NCBI RefSeq assembly: GCF_000737325.1 | Contig: NZ_CP011125.1 | Span: forward strand, 1,736,001 to 1,800,000 | Source of the DNA: Sandaracinus amylolyticus | GTDB taxonomy: Bacteria; Myxococcota_A; Polyangia; Polyangiales; Sandaracinaceae | Reading direction: 5' to 3' | Length of the DNA: 64,000 nt | Shown here: piece after piece, positions 34,892-43,653 of the stretch | Layout: the number at the start of each line of letters is the position of its first letter | Numbering within the stretch: position 1 is the stretch's first letter | Translations under genes and position numbers: made by a program | The notes under the pieces: model-generated | Told to the model about the DNA's origin: nothing | The model's database searches: none | Seen by the model: the letters and a program-made list of their open reading frames with translations, nothing else

Positions 34892-36880
34892 TCAGGCGGC
34901 CTTCACCAACCGGCAGGATAGACCGAGGTAGAAGGCGCGGTACACGTCTTCGACGTCGCCGCCGCTCGCGGTCTCGCGCGCGACGATGCTCCCGAGCGTC
35001 ATGTCGCCGCGCACGTCGAGCAGCCGCAGCCACGGCTCGGGGAGCCCGTACGCGCTCGGCGGCGCGGGTGGGCGCGACTCGCGCGAGAGCACGCGCTCGC
35101 GCACGTCGGAGAGCGCGGCCTCGATCTCCGAGGTGTCCGCCGCGAGCGCCGCGTCGCGCAGCAGCTCGTGCGCGCCCTGCTCGAGCGGGAACGTCTCTTC
35201 TTCCGATCGCACGCCCGCGCGGAACGCCCACTGCCCGTTGCGCCACCGGAAGATCTCGAGGTAGCGCTCGCGCACCTGCCCCGAGATCGCGCGGTAGAGC
35301 TCGACGGGCCGCAGCACGCCGAGCCCGACGAGCGCATCGCCGAGGCGCCCGCCGTACCGCGGCAGCAGCGCGAGCGCCATGTCGACCTCCATGCGGAGGC
35401 ACACGCCGCGCTGCACGAGGTACTCGCCGAGCATCTCCTTCTTCACCGTCGACGCGACGAAGTCGGGCTTGCCGTCGACGAAGTACACCTTCTTGCGCCG
35501 CTGCCCGTCCCACAGGTGCAGCACGCCCGTCTCGCGATCCGACGTGATGCGGTGCACCAGCGAGAGCACGGCGCCGGGCATCACGAGCCCGCGACGGTCG
35601 GCGTCGCGGATCTCCGCGGGGTTCCACCGCAGCGCGGACGAGCCGAGGTAACGCTGCAGCTCCGGCACCTCGCCGCTCGGCACCAGCTGTCCGGCGTCGC
35701 GCTTCACCAGCGCGCGATCGTCGACCTCGCCCGACACGATGCGCCGCACGAGCTCGGGGAACGTGAGCGGCCCGAGCGTGTGCCCGTCGGCGAGCCGCAC
35801 TTCCCACGCGCTCGGCGTCTCGAGCACGAGCTTGCCGAGCATGTCGCGCGTCGCGAGCGGCGTCTCGACCGTCGCGCCGGTGCGCGCGCCGCCGTTCGGA
35901 TCGACGTACGCGGTCGGCCTCGCGCCGGGCTCGTGCGCGGCCTCGTCCTGCGGCGTCTTCGCGACGAGATCGAGCCGGTGCAGCAGCCGCGCGAGCTCGC
36001 GCGCGCCGCGCCCCGCGCTGCCACGACGGCGCATCAGATCCTCGAGCGCCTCCGCGAGCGCGCCTGCTTCCGGGCGATCGTCGGGATGTCGCGCGAGCGC
36101 CGCGCAGAGCACCGCGCGCACGTCCTGCGGCACCGCGCGTCCCTTGCGATCGAGCACGCCGAGATCCGCGTTGCGGATGCGCAGCAGCACGTCGAGATCG
36201 GTCCCGCTGCCGAAGAGCGGCTCGCCGATCAACATCTCCGCGAGCACCGTGCCGAGCGTGAAGACGTCGCTGCGCCCGTCGATGTCGAGCCCGCTCACCT
36301 GCTCGGGCGACATGTACCCGAGCTTGCCGCGCACGTGCCCGTCGTCGGTGCGGTGATCGCTCTGCGCGCAGCGCGCGATCCCGAAGTCCGCGACCTTCAC
36401 GTGGCCGCGCTTGGTCAGCAGCAGGTTCGCGGGGCTCACGTCGCGATGCACGATCGTGAGCGGCTTGCCCGACTCGTCGCACAGGTGGTGCGCATAGGCG
36501 AGCGCACGCGCAGCCTCTGCCGCGATGTGCAGCGCGGCCGAGATCGGCACCACCTCGCGGTTCGCGGCGACCGCGCGCAAGAGGCGGTTCACGTTCGTCC
36601 CGTCGACGAACTCCATCGCGAGGAAGAGCGCGCCGTCGGCCTCGCCGAAGTCGAACACCTGCACGATCGACGGGTGCTCGAGCTGCGCCGCGAGGCGCGC
36701 CTCGTCGATGAACATCGCGACGAAGTCGGGGTCGCGCGCGTGCTGCGGCAGGATGCACTTCAGCGCGACGCGCTTCTGGAAGCCGTGAGGACCGAGCCGC
36801 TGGGCCACGAACACCTCGGCCATCCCGCCGGTCGCGAGACGTCGCTCGATGCGATACGGACCGAGCGTCCGAGCCCTCAT
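34892..36880 (-). CDS. Ser/Thr protein kinase with GYF-like and DUF4388-like tail
   Basis: 662 residues from ATG 36880, with AGGAGG four bases upstream; a longer frame to 36949 lacks such a site. The kinase domain (about 8-275) has L-A-T-G-G-M-A-E-V-F, V-A-L-K, I-V-H-R-D-V-S-P-A-N, V-A-D-F-G-I-A and G-Y-M-S-P-E-Q. Next (about 360-420) is a GYF_2-like domain (L-G-P-L-T-F-P-E-L-V-R-R-I-V-S-G-E-V-D-D). The C-terminal 220 residues resemble DUF4388 (G-V-L-H-L-W, K-K-V-Y-F-V-D-G, L-G-E-Y-L-V-Q-R-G). No transmembrane segment is seen. This combination is typical of myxobacterial signalling kinases. It is divergent from another kinase gene. Confidence 0.85.
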   Translation of the reverse strand: MRARTLGPYRIERRLATGGMAEVFVAQRLGPHGFQKRVALKCILPQHARDPDFVAMFIDEARLAAQLEHPSIVQVFDFGEADGALFLAMEFVDGTNVNRLLRAVAANREVVPISAALHIAAEAARALAYAHHLCDESGKPLTIVHRDVSPANLLLTKRGHVKVADFGIARCAQSDHRTDDGHVRGKLGYMSPEQVSGLDIDGRSDVFTLGTVLAEMLIGEPLFGSGTDLDVLLRIRNADLGVLDRKGRAVPQDVRAVLCAALARHPDDRPEAGALAEALEDLMRRRGSAGRGARELARLLHRLDLVAKTPQDEAAHEPGARPTAYVDPNGGARTGATVETPLATRDMLGKLVLETPSAWEVRLADGHTLGPLTFPELVRRIVSGEVDDRALVKRDAGQLVPSGEVPELQRYLGSSALRWNPAEIRDADRRGLVMPGAVLSLVHRITSDRETGVLHLWDGQRRKKVYFVDGKPDFVASTVKKEMLGEYLVQRGVCLRMEVDMALALLPRYGGRLGDALVGLGVLRPVELYRAISGQVRERYLEIFRWRNGQWAFRAGVRSEEETFPLEQGAHELLRDAALAADTSEIEAALSDVRERVLSRESRPPAPPSAYGLPEPWLRLLDVRGDMTLGSIVARETASGGDVEDVYRAFYLGLSCRLVKAA

Positions 36881-37187
36881 CACGCCTCCTGCTCGTGGCC
36901 CTGAGCGCTGGCCGTTCGGGTGAAGACCCGGGGCGACGCGTAGGCGCACGCCCGGCCGAAGCTCGCACCCAGGATACGGGAGCGGCCGCTCCGGACAACA
37001 GGATAAGTGTACGAACTCTGCACTTTGTCGCGATCGATCCGCAATTGTTCACCAGTGGTGTACGATGGGAGACGTCCCCGGTTCGGCCAGAGGCGATACG
37101 GAAACTCTGACTGTCCCCGGAGGACTGGCGTTATCATCGCTGCTCGGTTCGGTTTTCGGCCCCTTCGAACCCCGGAGCCAGGTCCCC
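36881..37187. other. Divergent intergenic region between two kinase genes
   Basis: About 300 bp with a clearly lower GC stretch near 36990-37090 (AAGTGTACGAACTCTGCAC, then AATTGTTCACC). Both kinase promoters must lie here. I see possible hexamers but no pair with correct spacing that I would call a promoter. Confidence 0.5.
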
Positions 37188-38942
37188 ATGGGAACCACGC
37201 GCACCTCGGCCAATCGCTCGGCGAAGGACAGCTATCTCGGGAAGGTCGTGGCCGGGCGTTACCGGCTCGAGGCCTTGCTCGGCGAAGGGGGCATGGGCGT
37301 CGTCTATCGAGCCCGTCACGTCCTCATCGATCGGGTGGTCGCGCTGAAGCTCATCCGGCCCGACCTGCGCAGCGAGACCCACCTGCGCGCGTGGATGCTG
37401 CGCGAGGCGCGCGCCGCGAACCGCGTCGATCACGCGCACATCGTCGAGATCCACGACGTCGGCGAGACCGAGGAGAGCGAGCTCTACCTCGTGATGGAGT
37501 ACCTCGTCGGCAGCGCGCTCTCGAGCGAGATCGCGAAGGGCCCGATGCAGCTCGCGCGCGCGGTCGACATCCTCGAGCAGATGTGCGCGGCGCTCGCGCG
37601 TGCGCACGACCTCGGCGTCGTCCATCGCGATCTGAAGAGCGACAACATCATGCTCACGACGCGCGGCGGTCGTCGCGACTTCGTGAAGATCCTCGACTTC
37701 GGTCTCGCGGCGCTCGCGCGGGATCCGCGCCTCGCCCCGAAGGGCGCGGTGTTCGGCACGCCCGAGTACATGTCGCCCGAGCAGGCGCGCGGAGACGACG
37801 CGGCGCCGGTGAGCGATCTCTACGCGCTCGGCATCTTGTTCTTCGAGATGACGACGGGTCAGCTCCCGTTCCGCAGCAACGATCGCGACACGCTGCTCGA
37901 GATGCAGCGCACCGCGCCGCCGCCGCGCCCGCGCACGCTCGCGAAGGATCTGCCGGAGGCCGCCGAGGCGATCATCCTCAAGCTGCTCGAGAAAGATCCG
38001 CGTCGTCGGTTCCGCGACGGCCACCATCTGCAGGAAGAGCTGAAGGCGCTCCAGCGCACGCTCCCGAACACGTGGGAGGTGCAGCAGCAGGAGGGCCAGG
38101 CCGCCGCGCCCGCGCAGCCGCCTCCGCCGCCGCCCGCGCCGAGCCCCGGTGTCGTGGAGTGGTCGCGCCGCGCGGCGTACTTCTCGCGCATGGTCGCGCG
38201 TGCGTATCCGAACGGGCGCGTGCCCGACGACCTGCAGACCGCGGTCGATCAGCTCTGGGAGGTCTCGGCGCGCGCGAGCAAGCTCGAGGGCGAGCTCGCG
38301 TCGCACCAGCGCAAGCTGGACGCGATCGAGCGGCGGGGCAGGGCGCTGCGCGCGGAGATCGGACGCAAGGTCGAGGAGCTCGCGGAGGAGGAGTCGCGCA
38401 CGCTGCGCGACGCGGCCGCGGAGCGCGAGCGTCTGTCGCGCGTGAAGACGAAGCTCGACGAGGCGCGTCGTGCGTGGGAGCGCGCGAACGCGCAGGCGCT
38501 CGAGCTCGAGCGCGCGGCGGGTGATCTGCGGACGTGGCGCGGCGTGTTCGAGGAAGCGACGGCGAACCGTGCGCGCGCCGAGGTGCTCTCGGAGGTGCTG
38601 CAGGACCACGAGCGTCGCGCGCTCCACAAGGAGAAGAGCGCGGGCGATCTGCGCAGGCAGATCGACGAGCTGCGCGCGCAGCTGGCGCGCTACGGCGATG
38701 CGCTCGAGAACGATCTCGCGGCGGGGCGTGATCGCATCGCGACGCGGGTGCGCGAAGCGCTCGCGTACGAGAAGACGTTCACGGACTGCTCGGCGCTGCT
38801 GATGAGCCACCTCAAGGGACGCCCCGAGGTCGGCGAGCTGATGGAAGAGATGCGCCGCGAAGAGGCGCAGTACGCGAGCCAGTCGCAGTACTCGCCGCGT
38901 CCCGATCAGACGGGCGCGCACAAGGCGCTGGTCGGGGGCTGA
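37188..38942 (+). CDS. Ser/Thr protein kinase with C-terminal coiled coil
   Basis: 584 residues from ATG 37188; an in-frame ATG at 37065 would add a 41-residue leader. The kinase domain (about 20-290) has L-G-E-G-G-M-G-V-V-Y, V-A-L-K-L-I, V-V-H-R-D-L-K-S-D-N, L-D-F-G-L-A and G-T-P-E-Y-M-S-P-E-Q, a complete RD-type kinase. After a Pro-rich hinge (near 320) comes a long coiled coil (about 370-540) dense in Glu, Lys and Arg, such as K-L-E-G-E-L-A-S-H-Q-R-K-L. No membrane segment is seen. A 26-base hairpin follows 27 bp after the stop. Confidence 0.85.
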   Translation: MGTTRTSANRSAKDSYLGKVVAGRYRLEALLGEGGMGVVYRARHVLIDRVVALKLIRPDLRSETHLRAWMLREARAANRVDHAHIVEIHDVGETEESELYLVMEYLVGSALSSEIAKGPMQLARAVDILEQMCAALARAHDLGVVHRDLKSDNIMLTTRGGRRDFVKILDFGLAALARDPRLAPKGAVFGTPEYMSPEQARGDDAAPVSDLYALGILFFEMTTGQLPFRSNDRDTLLEMQRTAPPPRPRTLAKDLPEAAEAIILKLLEKDPRRRFRDGHHLQEELKALQRTLPNTWEVQQQEGQAAAPAQPPPPPPAPSPGVVEWSRRAAYFSRMVARAYPNGRVPDDLQTAVDQLWEVSARASKLEGELASHQRKLDAIERRGRALRAEIGRKVEELAEEESRTLRDAAAERERLSRVKTKLDEARRAWERANAQALELERAAGDLRTWRGVFEEATANRARAEVLSEVLQDHERRALHKEKSAGDLRRQIDELRAQLARYGDALENDLAAGRDRIATRVREALAYEKTFTDCSALLMSHLKGRPEVGELMEEMRREEAQYASQSQYSPRPDQTGAHKALVGG

Positions 38943-38969
38943 GGCTTCGGCGTGTGGCGCGCCGAGCGA

Positions 38970-38995
38970 CCGATCCGCGCGTTCGCGCGGGTCGG
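38970..38995 (+). terminator. Hairpin after the kinase gene
   Basis: CCGATCCGCGC (38970-38980) and GCGCGGGTCGG (38985-38995) pair over 11 bp with one G-T pair around a GTTC loop, starting 27 bases after the stop. No T-run follows. Confidence 0.55.
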
Positions 38996-39179
38996 ACGCT
39001 CGCGATGTAGACCGCGCTTCGCGCGTGTGCGCGCGGTGATGGTCTCGATTCAGCGGTCGCGGGGCGGTGCATCCGGACGCGCTCGTTAGGCGGCGCGTTG
39101 CCGATGTGACGCGAGGTCGCATAGGCTCGCGGCCGCTCCGAGGCGCGGGTCGCGCGCTCGAGCTGTGGAGGCGGCGACC

Positions 39180-40055
39180 GTGGACGGACGAATCGTGGGA
39201 CGAGCGGTCGTGCTCTCGCTGGTGCTGGTGCTCGCGGCGTGCGGTGACGACGACGCGCGCGTGGACGTGGACGCGGGCCAGCTCGATGCCGGGGGCGCGC
39301 TCGATGCGGGCGCACGCGACTCCGGGATCGACGGCGGCGCCATCGATGCCGGCGAGGCCGATGCCGGATCGACGGATGCGGGCGAGCTCGATGCGGGCGA
39401 TGTCGATGCCGGCGAGCCCGACGCCGACACGAGCGACGCGGGCGGCGATGCCGGCGCGAGGCTCTGCGCGGCCGGCGGTGGCGCGTGCGACGTCGCGCTG
39501 CAGGACTGTCCGTCCGATCACGCCTGCTACTACGCGGAGGTGAGCGGCGTCGCTGCGACGCGCTGCGAGCTCGTGTTCGTGCCCGGCACCGATGGCGATC
39601 CGTGCGAGTTCGCGGACGAGTGCGCGCCCGGGCTCACCTGTCGCGCCGGCACCTGCCGTCAGTATTGCTGTCCCGGCGCCGCGCTCGACTGCCCCAGCGG
39701 CCAGGCCTGCGTGCAGCTCGCCGAGGCGCCGAACATCGGCCACTGCGCGCCCGCCGACGCGTGCACGCTCGCGCCGAACGCCGGCTGTGCTGCCGGTCGC
39801 GCCTGTTATCCCGGCCCTGCGCCCGAGACCGTCGGCTGCTTCGTCGCGGGCACCACGCCCGAGGGCGGCGCGTGCGTCGCGAACAACGCGTGCGCGCCGG
39901 GCACGATCTGCCTCGGCGCAGGTCCGTTCTCGTGCCTGCGCGTCTGTCGCACCGCGATGGGCGACGCCGACTGCACGAACCCCGCGCACGACTGCATCGC
40001 GGTGCCCGGCTATCTCAGCGCGCAGTACGGCGTCTGCGACGTGCCGTCGGAGTGA
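39180..40055 (+). CDS. Cys-rich lipoprotein with Asp-Ala-Gly linker
   Basis: 291 residues from GTG 39180, with GGAGG at 39167-39171; an earlier in-frame GTG at 39165 overlaps that site. The signal ends V-L-A-A-C-G. Residues 30-90 are a low-complexity linker of repeated D-A-G units, a style very common in myxobacterial surface lipoproteins. The remaining 200 residues hold about 20 Cys in small EGF-like clusters (C-R-A-G-T-C-R-Q-Y-C-C, C-A-P-G-T-I-C). Presumably disulphide-rich and outside the cytoplasm. Function unknown. It ends 3 bp from the convergent Ppx/GppA stop. Confidence 0.75.
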   Translation: MDGRIVGRAVVLSLVLVLAACGDDDARVDVDAGQLDAGGALDAGARDSGIDGGAIDAGEADAGSTDAGELDAGDVDAGEPDADTSDAGGDAGARLCAAGGGACDVALQDCPSDHACYYAEVSGVAATRCELVFVPGTDGDPCEFADECAPGLTCRAGTCRQYCCPGAALDCPSGQACVQLAEAPNIGHCAPADACTLAPNAGCAAGRACYPGPAPETVGCFVAGTTPEGGACVANNACAPGTICLGAGPFSCLRVCRTAMGDADCTNPAHDCIAVPGYLSAQYGVCDVPSE

Positions 40056-40058
40056 TCC

Positions 40059-41603
40059 TCACGCGCGCGCCGAGACGCTCGCGTCGTCGCCCGCGTCGAC
40101 GATCACCTGCACCGTCCTGCGGAAGGTCTGCTCGAAGAGCCCGGCCTTCCGCGCGACGGTCCACGCCTCGAGCGACAGATCTTCTCTGCCGCTCGCGCGG
40201 ATCACGACCTCTTGTGCGCCGACCTCGACGTCGAGCTGGTGCACCTTGCTCCGGTGCCCGCGGTCGAGCGCATCCGCGAGCCGGAGGATCGACGACAGCT
40301 TCCGTACTCGCCGTCGATCCTCGGGGCCCAGCGACGCGAACGCAGCGTGCTTCGGGCTCGGCGGCGCGCGGCGGTGATAACGCGCGATGCAGCCGACCAC
40401 GACGCGGTGCTCGGGCGACAGGCCCATCACGTCGCTGTGCTCGACGATGTACTGCGTGTGCTTGTGGTGCGCCGCGAAGTGCACGAAGTCGCCGATGTCG
40501 TGCACCAACGCCGCGACGCGCAAGAGCACGCGGTCGTGATCGTCGAGCTTGTGCAGCGCGCGGAGCCGATCGAAGAGCTGCGTCGCGAGGCGATCCACCT
40601 GCGTCGCGTGCGGCTCGTCGAAGTGATAGCGACGTCCGAGCTGCACCGCGGCGCGCGCCGCCTGGCTCTCGTCGACCTTGTAGTCCCAGACGCGGAAGTG
40701 CTTGTGCACCAGCTCCGCGACGATGCCTTCCTTGAGGCCCACGCCGGGTGCCACGATCGTGTCGGTGCGCGCGAGGTCCGCGATCGTCACCAGCACGTAG
40801 AGCGCGGGCACGATCACGTCGGCGCGATCGGGGCGCAGCCCGTACTCCTTGCGGCGATCGGTCGCCTTCATCTTCGAGATCTTCGCGAGCAGCGCGCGCG
40901 CCTTCCGCACGTCGATCGTCGGCAGCGGCGCGCCCGCCATCGGGCACAGCTCCGCGATCGTCTCGAAGTTCCCGCCCGTGCCCGCGACCACGTCGTAGCT
41001 GCGCTTGAGGAAGCTCTCGCGCACCGGCTGCAGCATGCGATCGAGGTACTCGCCGAGGAGCCGCTCCTGCGCCTTCGTGACCGGCTTGCCGTCGTCGAGG
41101 AACGACTCGAGCAGGCGCACCGTGCCGATCTGCAGGCTCGTCGAGAAGCGCACCTCGTCGTGGTTCACCTCGGACAGCTCGAGGCTCCCGCCGCCGAGAT
41201 CGCAGAGCAGCGCGCGCTTGTCGCCGAGCGGCACGCGCTGCTCGACCGCGAGCTTCACGAGGCGCGCTTCCTCCGTGCCGTCGATCGCCTCGAGCTCGAC
41301 GCCCGTCTCGGCGACTCGATGCAGCATGTCCTCGGCGTTCTCGGCGTCGCGCGCCGACGCGGTCACCACCGCGCGATACGCCTCGACGCTCTCGCTCTCC
41401 ATCGTGGTCTTGAACGTGCGCATCGCGCGCACGAGCTCGTCGACCGACTCGGGATCGAGCTTGCCCGTGACGAACACCGAGTGGCCCAGGCGCACCGGCA
41501 TGCGCGACTGCAGCACGGTCGTGAAGCGCCCAGGCGCATCGGCCTGCACGATGAGGAGCCGCGACGCGTTCGAGCCCACGTCGATCGATGCGAACTTCGG
41601 CAT
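40059..41603 (-). CDS. Ppx/GppA phosphatase family protein with HD domain
   Basis: 514 residues from ATG. I-D-V-G-S-N-A-S-R-L-L is the first phosphate loop, G-T-E-E-A-R-L supplies the catalytic Glu region, and C-D-L-G-G-G-S-L-E-L is the second phosphate loop. The C-terminal half has V-H-D-I-G-D-F and following His residues, the HD-domain part of long Ppx/GppA enzymes. Family members hydrolyse polyphosphate or pppGpp. It lies 22 bp after the SDR gene and appears to be the last gene of the long minus-strand run. A second family member is encoded at 57499-59094. Confidence 0.85.
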   Translation of the reverse strand: MPKFASIDVGSNASRLLIVQADAPGRFTTVLQSRMPVRLGHSVFVTGKLDPESVDELVRAMRTFKTTMESESVEAYRAVVTASARDAENAEDMLHRVAETGVELEAIDGTEEARLVKLAVEQRVPLGDKRALLCDLGGGSLELSEVNHDEVRFSTSLQIGTVRLLESFLDDGKPVTKAQERLLGEYLDRMLQPVRESFLKRSYDVVAGTGGNFETIAELCPMAGAPLPTIDVRKARALLAKISKMKATDRRKEYGLRPDRADVIVPALYVLVTIADLARTDTIVAPGVGLKEGIVAELVHKHFRVWDYKVDESQAARAAVQLGRRYHFDEPHATQVDRLATQLFDRLRALHKLDDHDRVLLRVAALVHDIGDFVHFAAHHKHTQYIVEHSDVMGLSPEHRVVVGCIARYHRRAPPSPKHAAFASLGPEDRRRVRKLSSILRLADALDRGHRSKVHQLDVEVGAQEVVIRASGREDLSLEAWTVARKAGLFEQTFRRTVQVIVDAGDDASVSARA

Positions 41604-41625
41604 GCGTGGCGCGAACCTTACTCGA

Positions 41626-42474
41626 TCATCTCGCTCGGTCTCGCCGCATCGAGCGCGGGCGTGAGCCGTCGACGTCGGGGAAGCCGTAGTGCTCGCCCAT
41701 CTCGGCGACGACGAGCGCTTCTCCGGCGCGCTCGATCGCGCGCGGATCGGCCGCCAGGCACGCGACCGCGCGCCCGCTGAAGTGCGGCGACTCGCCCTTG
41801 CTCGGATCGAACCCGAGCCGCTCGGGCTCGAGCAACAAGCGCTCGGTCTTCACGATCCCGGGCCAGATCGACACCGCGGTCACGCCCTGCGGCGCGAGCT
41901 CGCGGCCCATGTCGCGCGACATGCGATCGACGCCCGCCTTGCCCACGCCGTACGCGACGTTGACCGCCTGGATCTTCGCGCCGAACGACGAGACGTTCAC
42001 GATCAGCCCGCGACGCGCCGGCACCATGCGCTGCGCCGCGTGCCACGCCGCGACGTAGTGCGAGCGCAGCCCGACGCGATGCATGACGTCCCACTGCGCG
42101 ATCGGCAGCTGCCAGAACGGGGCGGTGAGCTCGCCTTCCGGGATGGCGAACGCGTTGTTCACGAGCACGTCGATGCGGCCCTGCTCCGCGTCGACGCGGG
42201 CGAAGAGCGCCTCGACCTCGTCGTCGTTCGCGTGATCGCAGCGCACCGCGATCCCCACGCCGCCGAGCGCGCGCACCGCGTCCGCGGTCTCGCCGATCGT
42301 GCCGGGCAGCGCGCCGGCGTGCTCGGTGCGACCGGTGACGTAGACCGTCGCGCCCGCTTCGCCGAGACCGAGCGCGATGCCCTTGCCGACGCCGCGGCTC
42401 GCGCCGGTGACGACGCAGACCTTGCCGCGCAGGTCGGGCGGAGCCCACGTGCCCACCGCGTCGCTCGTGCTCAC
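41626..42474 (-). CDS. Short-chain dehydrogenase/reductase (SDR)
   Basis: 282 residues from a GTG that overlaps the previous stop by 4 bp. V-C-V-V-T-G-A-S-R-G-V-G-K-G is the NAD(P) motif, L-V-N-N-A-F replaces the usual NNAG, and V-S-S with Y-G-V-G-K gives the catalytic Ser-Tyr-Lys set. The C-terminal region is longer than the minimal SDR fold and ends with a charged tail. Cytoplasmic. Cotranscribed with an acyl-CoA-dehydrogenase-fold enzyme; substrate unknown. Confidence 0.85.
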   Translation of the reverse strand: MSTSDAVGTWAPPDLRGKVCVVTGASRGVGKGIALGLGEAGATVYVTGRTEHAGALPGTIGETADAVRALGGVGIAVRCDHANDDEVEALFARVDAEQGRIDVLVNNAFAIPEGELTAPFWQLPIAQWDVMHRVGLRSHYVAAWHAAQRMVPARRGLIVNVSSFGAKIQAVNVAYGVGKAGVDRMSRDMGRELAPQGVTAVSIWPGIVKTERLLLEPERLGFDPSKGESPHFSGRAVACLAADPRAIERAGEALVVAEMGEHYGFPDVDGSRPRSMRRDRAR

Positions 42475-43628
42475 AGCGTCGCCGTGTCGGTCTCGAGGCC
42501 GAGGAGCACGCGGCCTGCGGTCGTCGCGGTCGGCTGCGCGACCATCAGGTGCTGCGACGCGGTGTGCACGTCGCGCAGGTGACGCTGCAGCGGGCTCGAT
42601 GCGTAGATCGACGTGCCCCCGCCGAGCTCGTACGCGCTCGTCACCACGCGCGCGCTCTCGCTCGCGGCATGACACGCCGCCGCGCGCAGCAGCGCGCGCG
42701 TGCGCACCGTCGCCTCGCCGTCGCGCGCGATCTCGCGCCCTGCTTCGCCCAGCGCGTCGAACAAGAACGCGCGCGCTCCGCGCAGCCGCGACTCGATGCG
42801 CGCGACCTCGAGCTGCACCGTCTCGCGGTGCGCGATCGTCTGCTTCGCGCCGAGCGGCGACTTCTTCGTCGCGAGCGCGATCAGCGCGTCGATCGCGGCG
42901 CGACCGATGCCGAGCGACACCGCGGCCACGCCCGCCGCGAGCGTGCCGAAGAACGGCAGCCGTGCGAGCGGCCCTTCGTGCGTGCGCTTCGTCGTGATCA
43001 GCGAGAACGTGCGCTCGGCCGGCACGACCACGTCCTTCACCGCGAAGTCGTGGCTCCCGGTGCCGCGCAGACCGCTCACGTCCCACGTGTCGAGGATCTG
43101 CACGTCGCTCGCGCGGAAGAGCACGCTGCGGATGTCGGGCGCGCCGCTCGGGAGCGGCGCGTCTCCTTCCGCGATCGTCCCACCCATGATCCACTGCGCG
43201 TGCTTCGACGCGCTGCCGAAGGGCCACCGGCCGCTCACGCGATAGCCGTGCTCGACCCGCGCCGCGCGGCCCATCGGCGCCACCACGCCGCACGTGATCG
43301 CGTCGTCGGGCGCGTAGATCTCGCGCGCGACGTCGGGCGCGAGGAACATCGACATCAGCCCCGAGCCGCCCGCGATCATCGTGCACCAGCCCGCCGATCC
43401 GTCGGCGCGCGCGATCGTCTCGACGACGGCGAGGAACGTCTCGGCGCTCGCTTCCGCGCCCCCGTGCGCGCGCGGGACGAGCAGCTTCAGCGCGCCCGCG
43501 CGCACCAGCGCGTCGATCGCTTCGGGCGGCAGCTGTCGCTCCGCTTCGATGCGCGCAGCGAGCGGAGCGATCGCGCGGGCTGCATCTTCGGCGCGAGAGA
43601 GGAGGGTGGCGTCGAGCTGGCTCGTCAT
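42471..43628 (-). CDS. Acyl-CoA dehydrogenase-fold enzyme, probably a flavin-dependent monooxygenase
   Basis: 385 residues from ATG. G-S-A-G-W-C-T-M and the later L-R-G-T-G-S-H-D-F are typical of the group D flavin monooxygenases built on the acyl-CoA dehydrogenase fold (HpaB, HsaA and DszC relatives). The C-terminal R-D-V-H-T-A-S-Q-H-L is also characteristic of that group and differs from the Glu base of true acyl-CoA dehydrogenases. These enzymes need reduced flavin from a partner reductase; none is seen nearby. It lies 25 bp after the XdhC-MocA gene and overlaps the SDR gene by 4 bp. Confidence 0.75.
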   Translation of the reverse strand: MTSQLDATLLSRAEDAARAIAPLAARIEAERQLPPEAIDALVRAGALKLLVPRAHGGAEASAETFLAVVETIARADGSAGWCTMIAGGSGLMSMFLAPDVAREIYAPDDAITCGVVAPMGRAARVEHGYRVSGRWPFGSASKHAQWIMGGTIAEGDAPLPSGAPDIRSVLFRASDVQILDTWDVSGLRGTGSHDFAVKDVVVPAERTFSLITTKRTHEGPLARLPFFGTLAAGVAAVSLGIGRAAIDALIALATKKSPLGAKQTIAHRETVQLEVARIESRLRGARAFLFDALGEAGREIARDGEATVRTRALLRAAACHAASESARVVTSAYELGGGTSIYASSPLQRHLRDVHTASQHLMVAQPTATTAGRVLLGLETDTATL

Positions 43629-43653
43629 GACGCGCGAGAGCGTATCGCACCCG

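Noticed and set aside
37134-39989. Antisense open frame opposite the coiled-coil kinase
   Set aside because: Arg/Ala-rich shadow of the kinase gene and the following lipoprotein.
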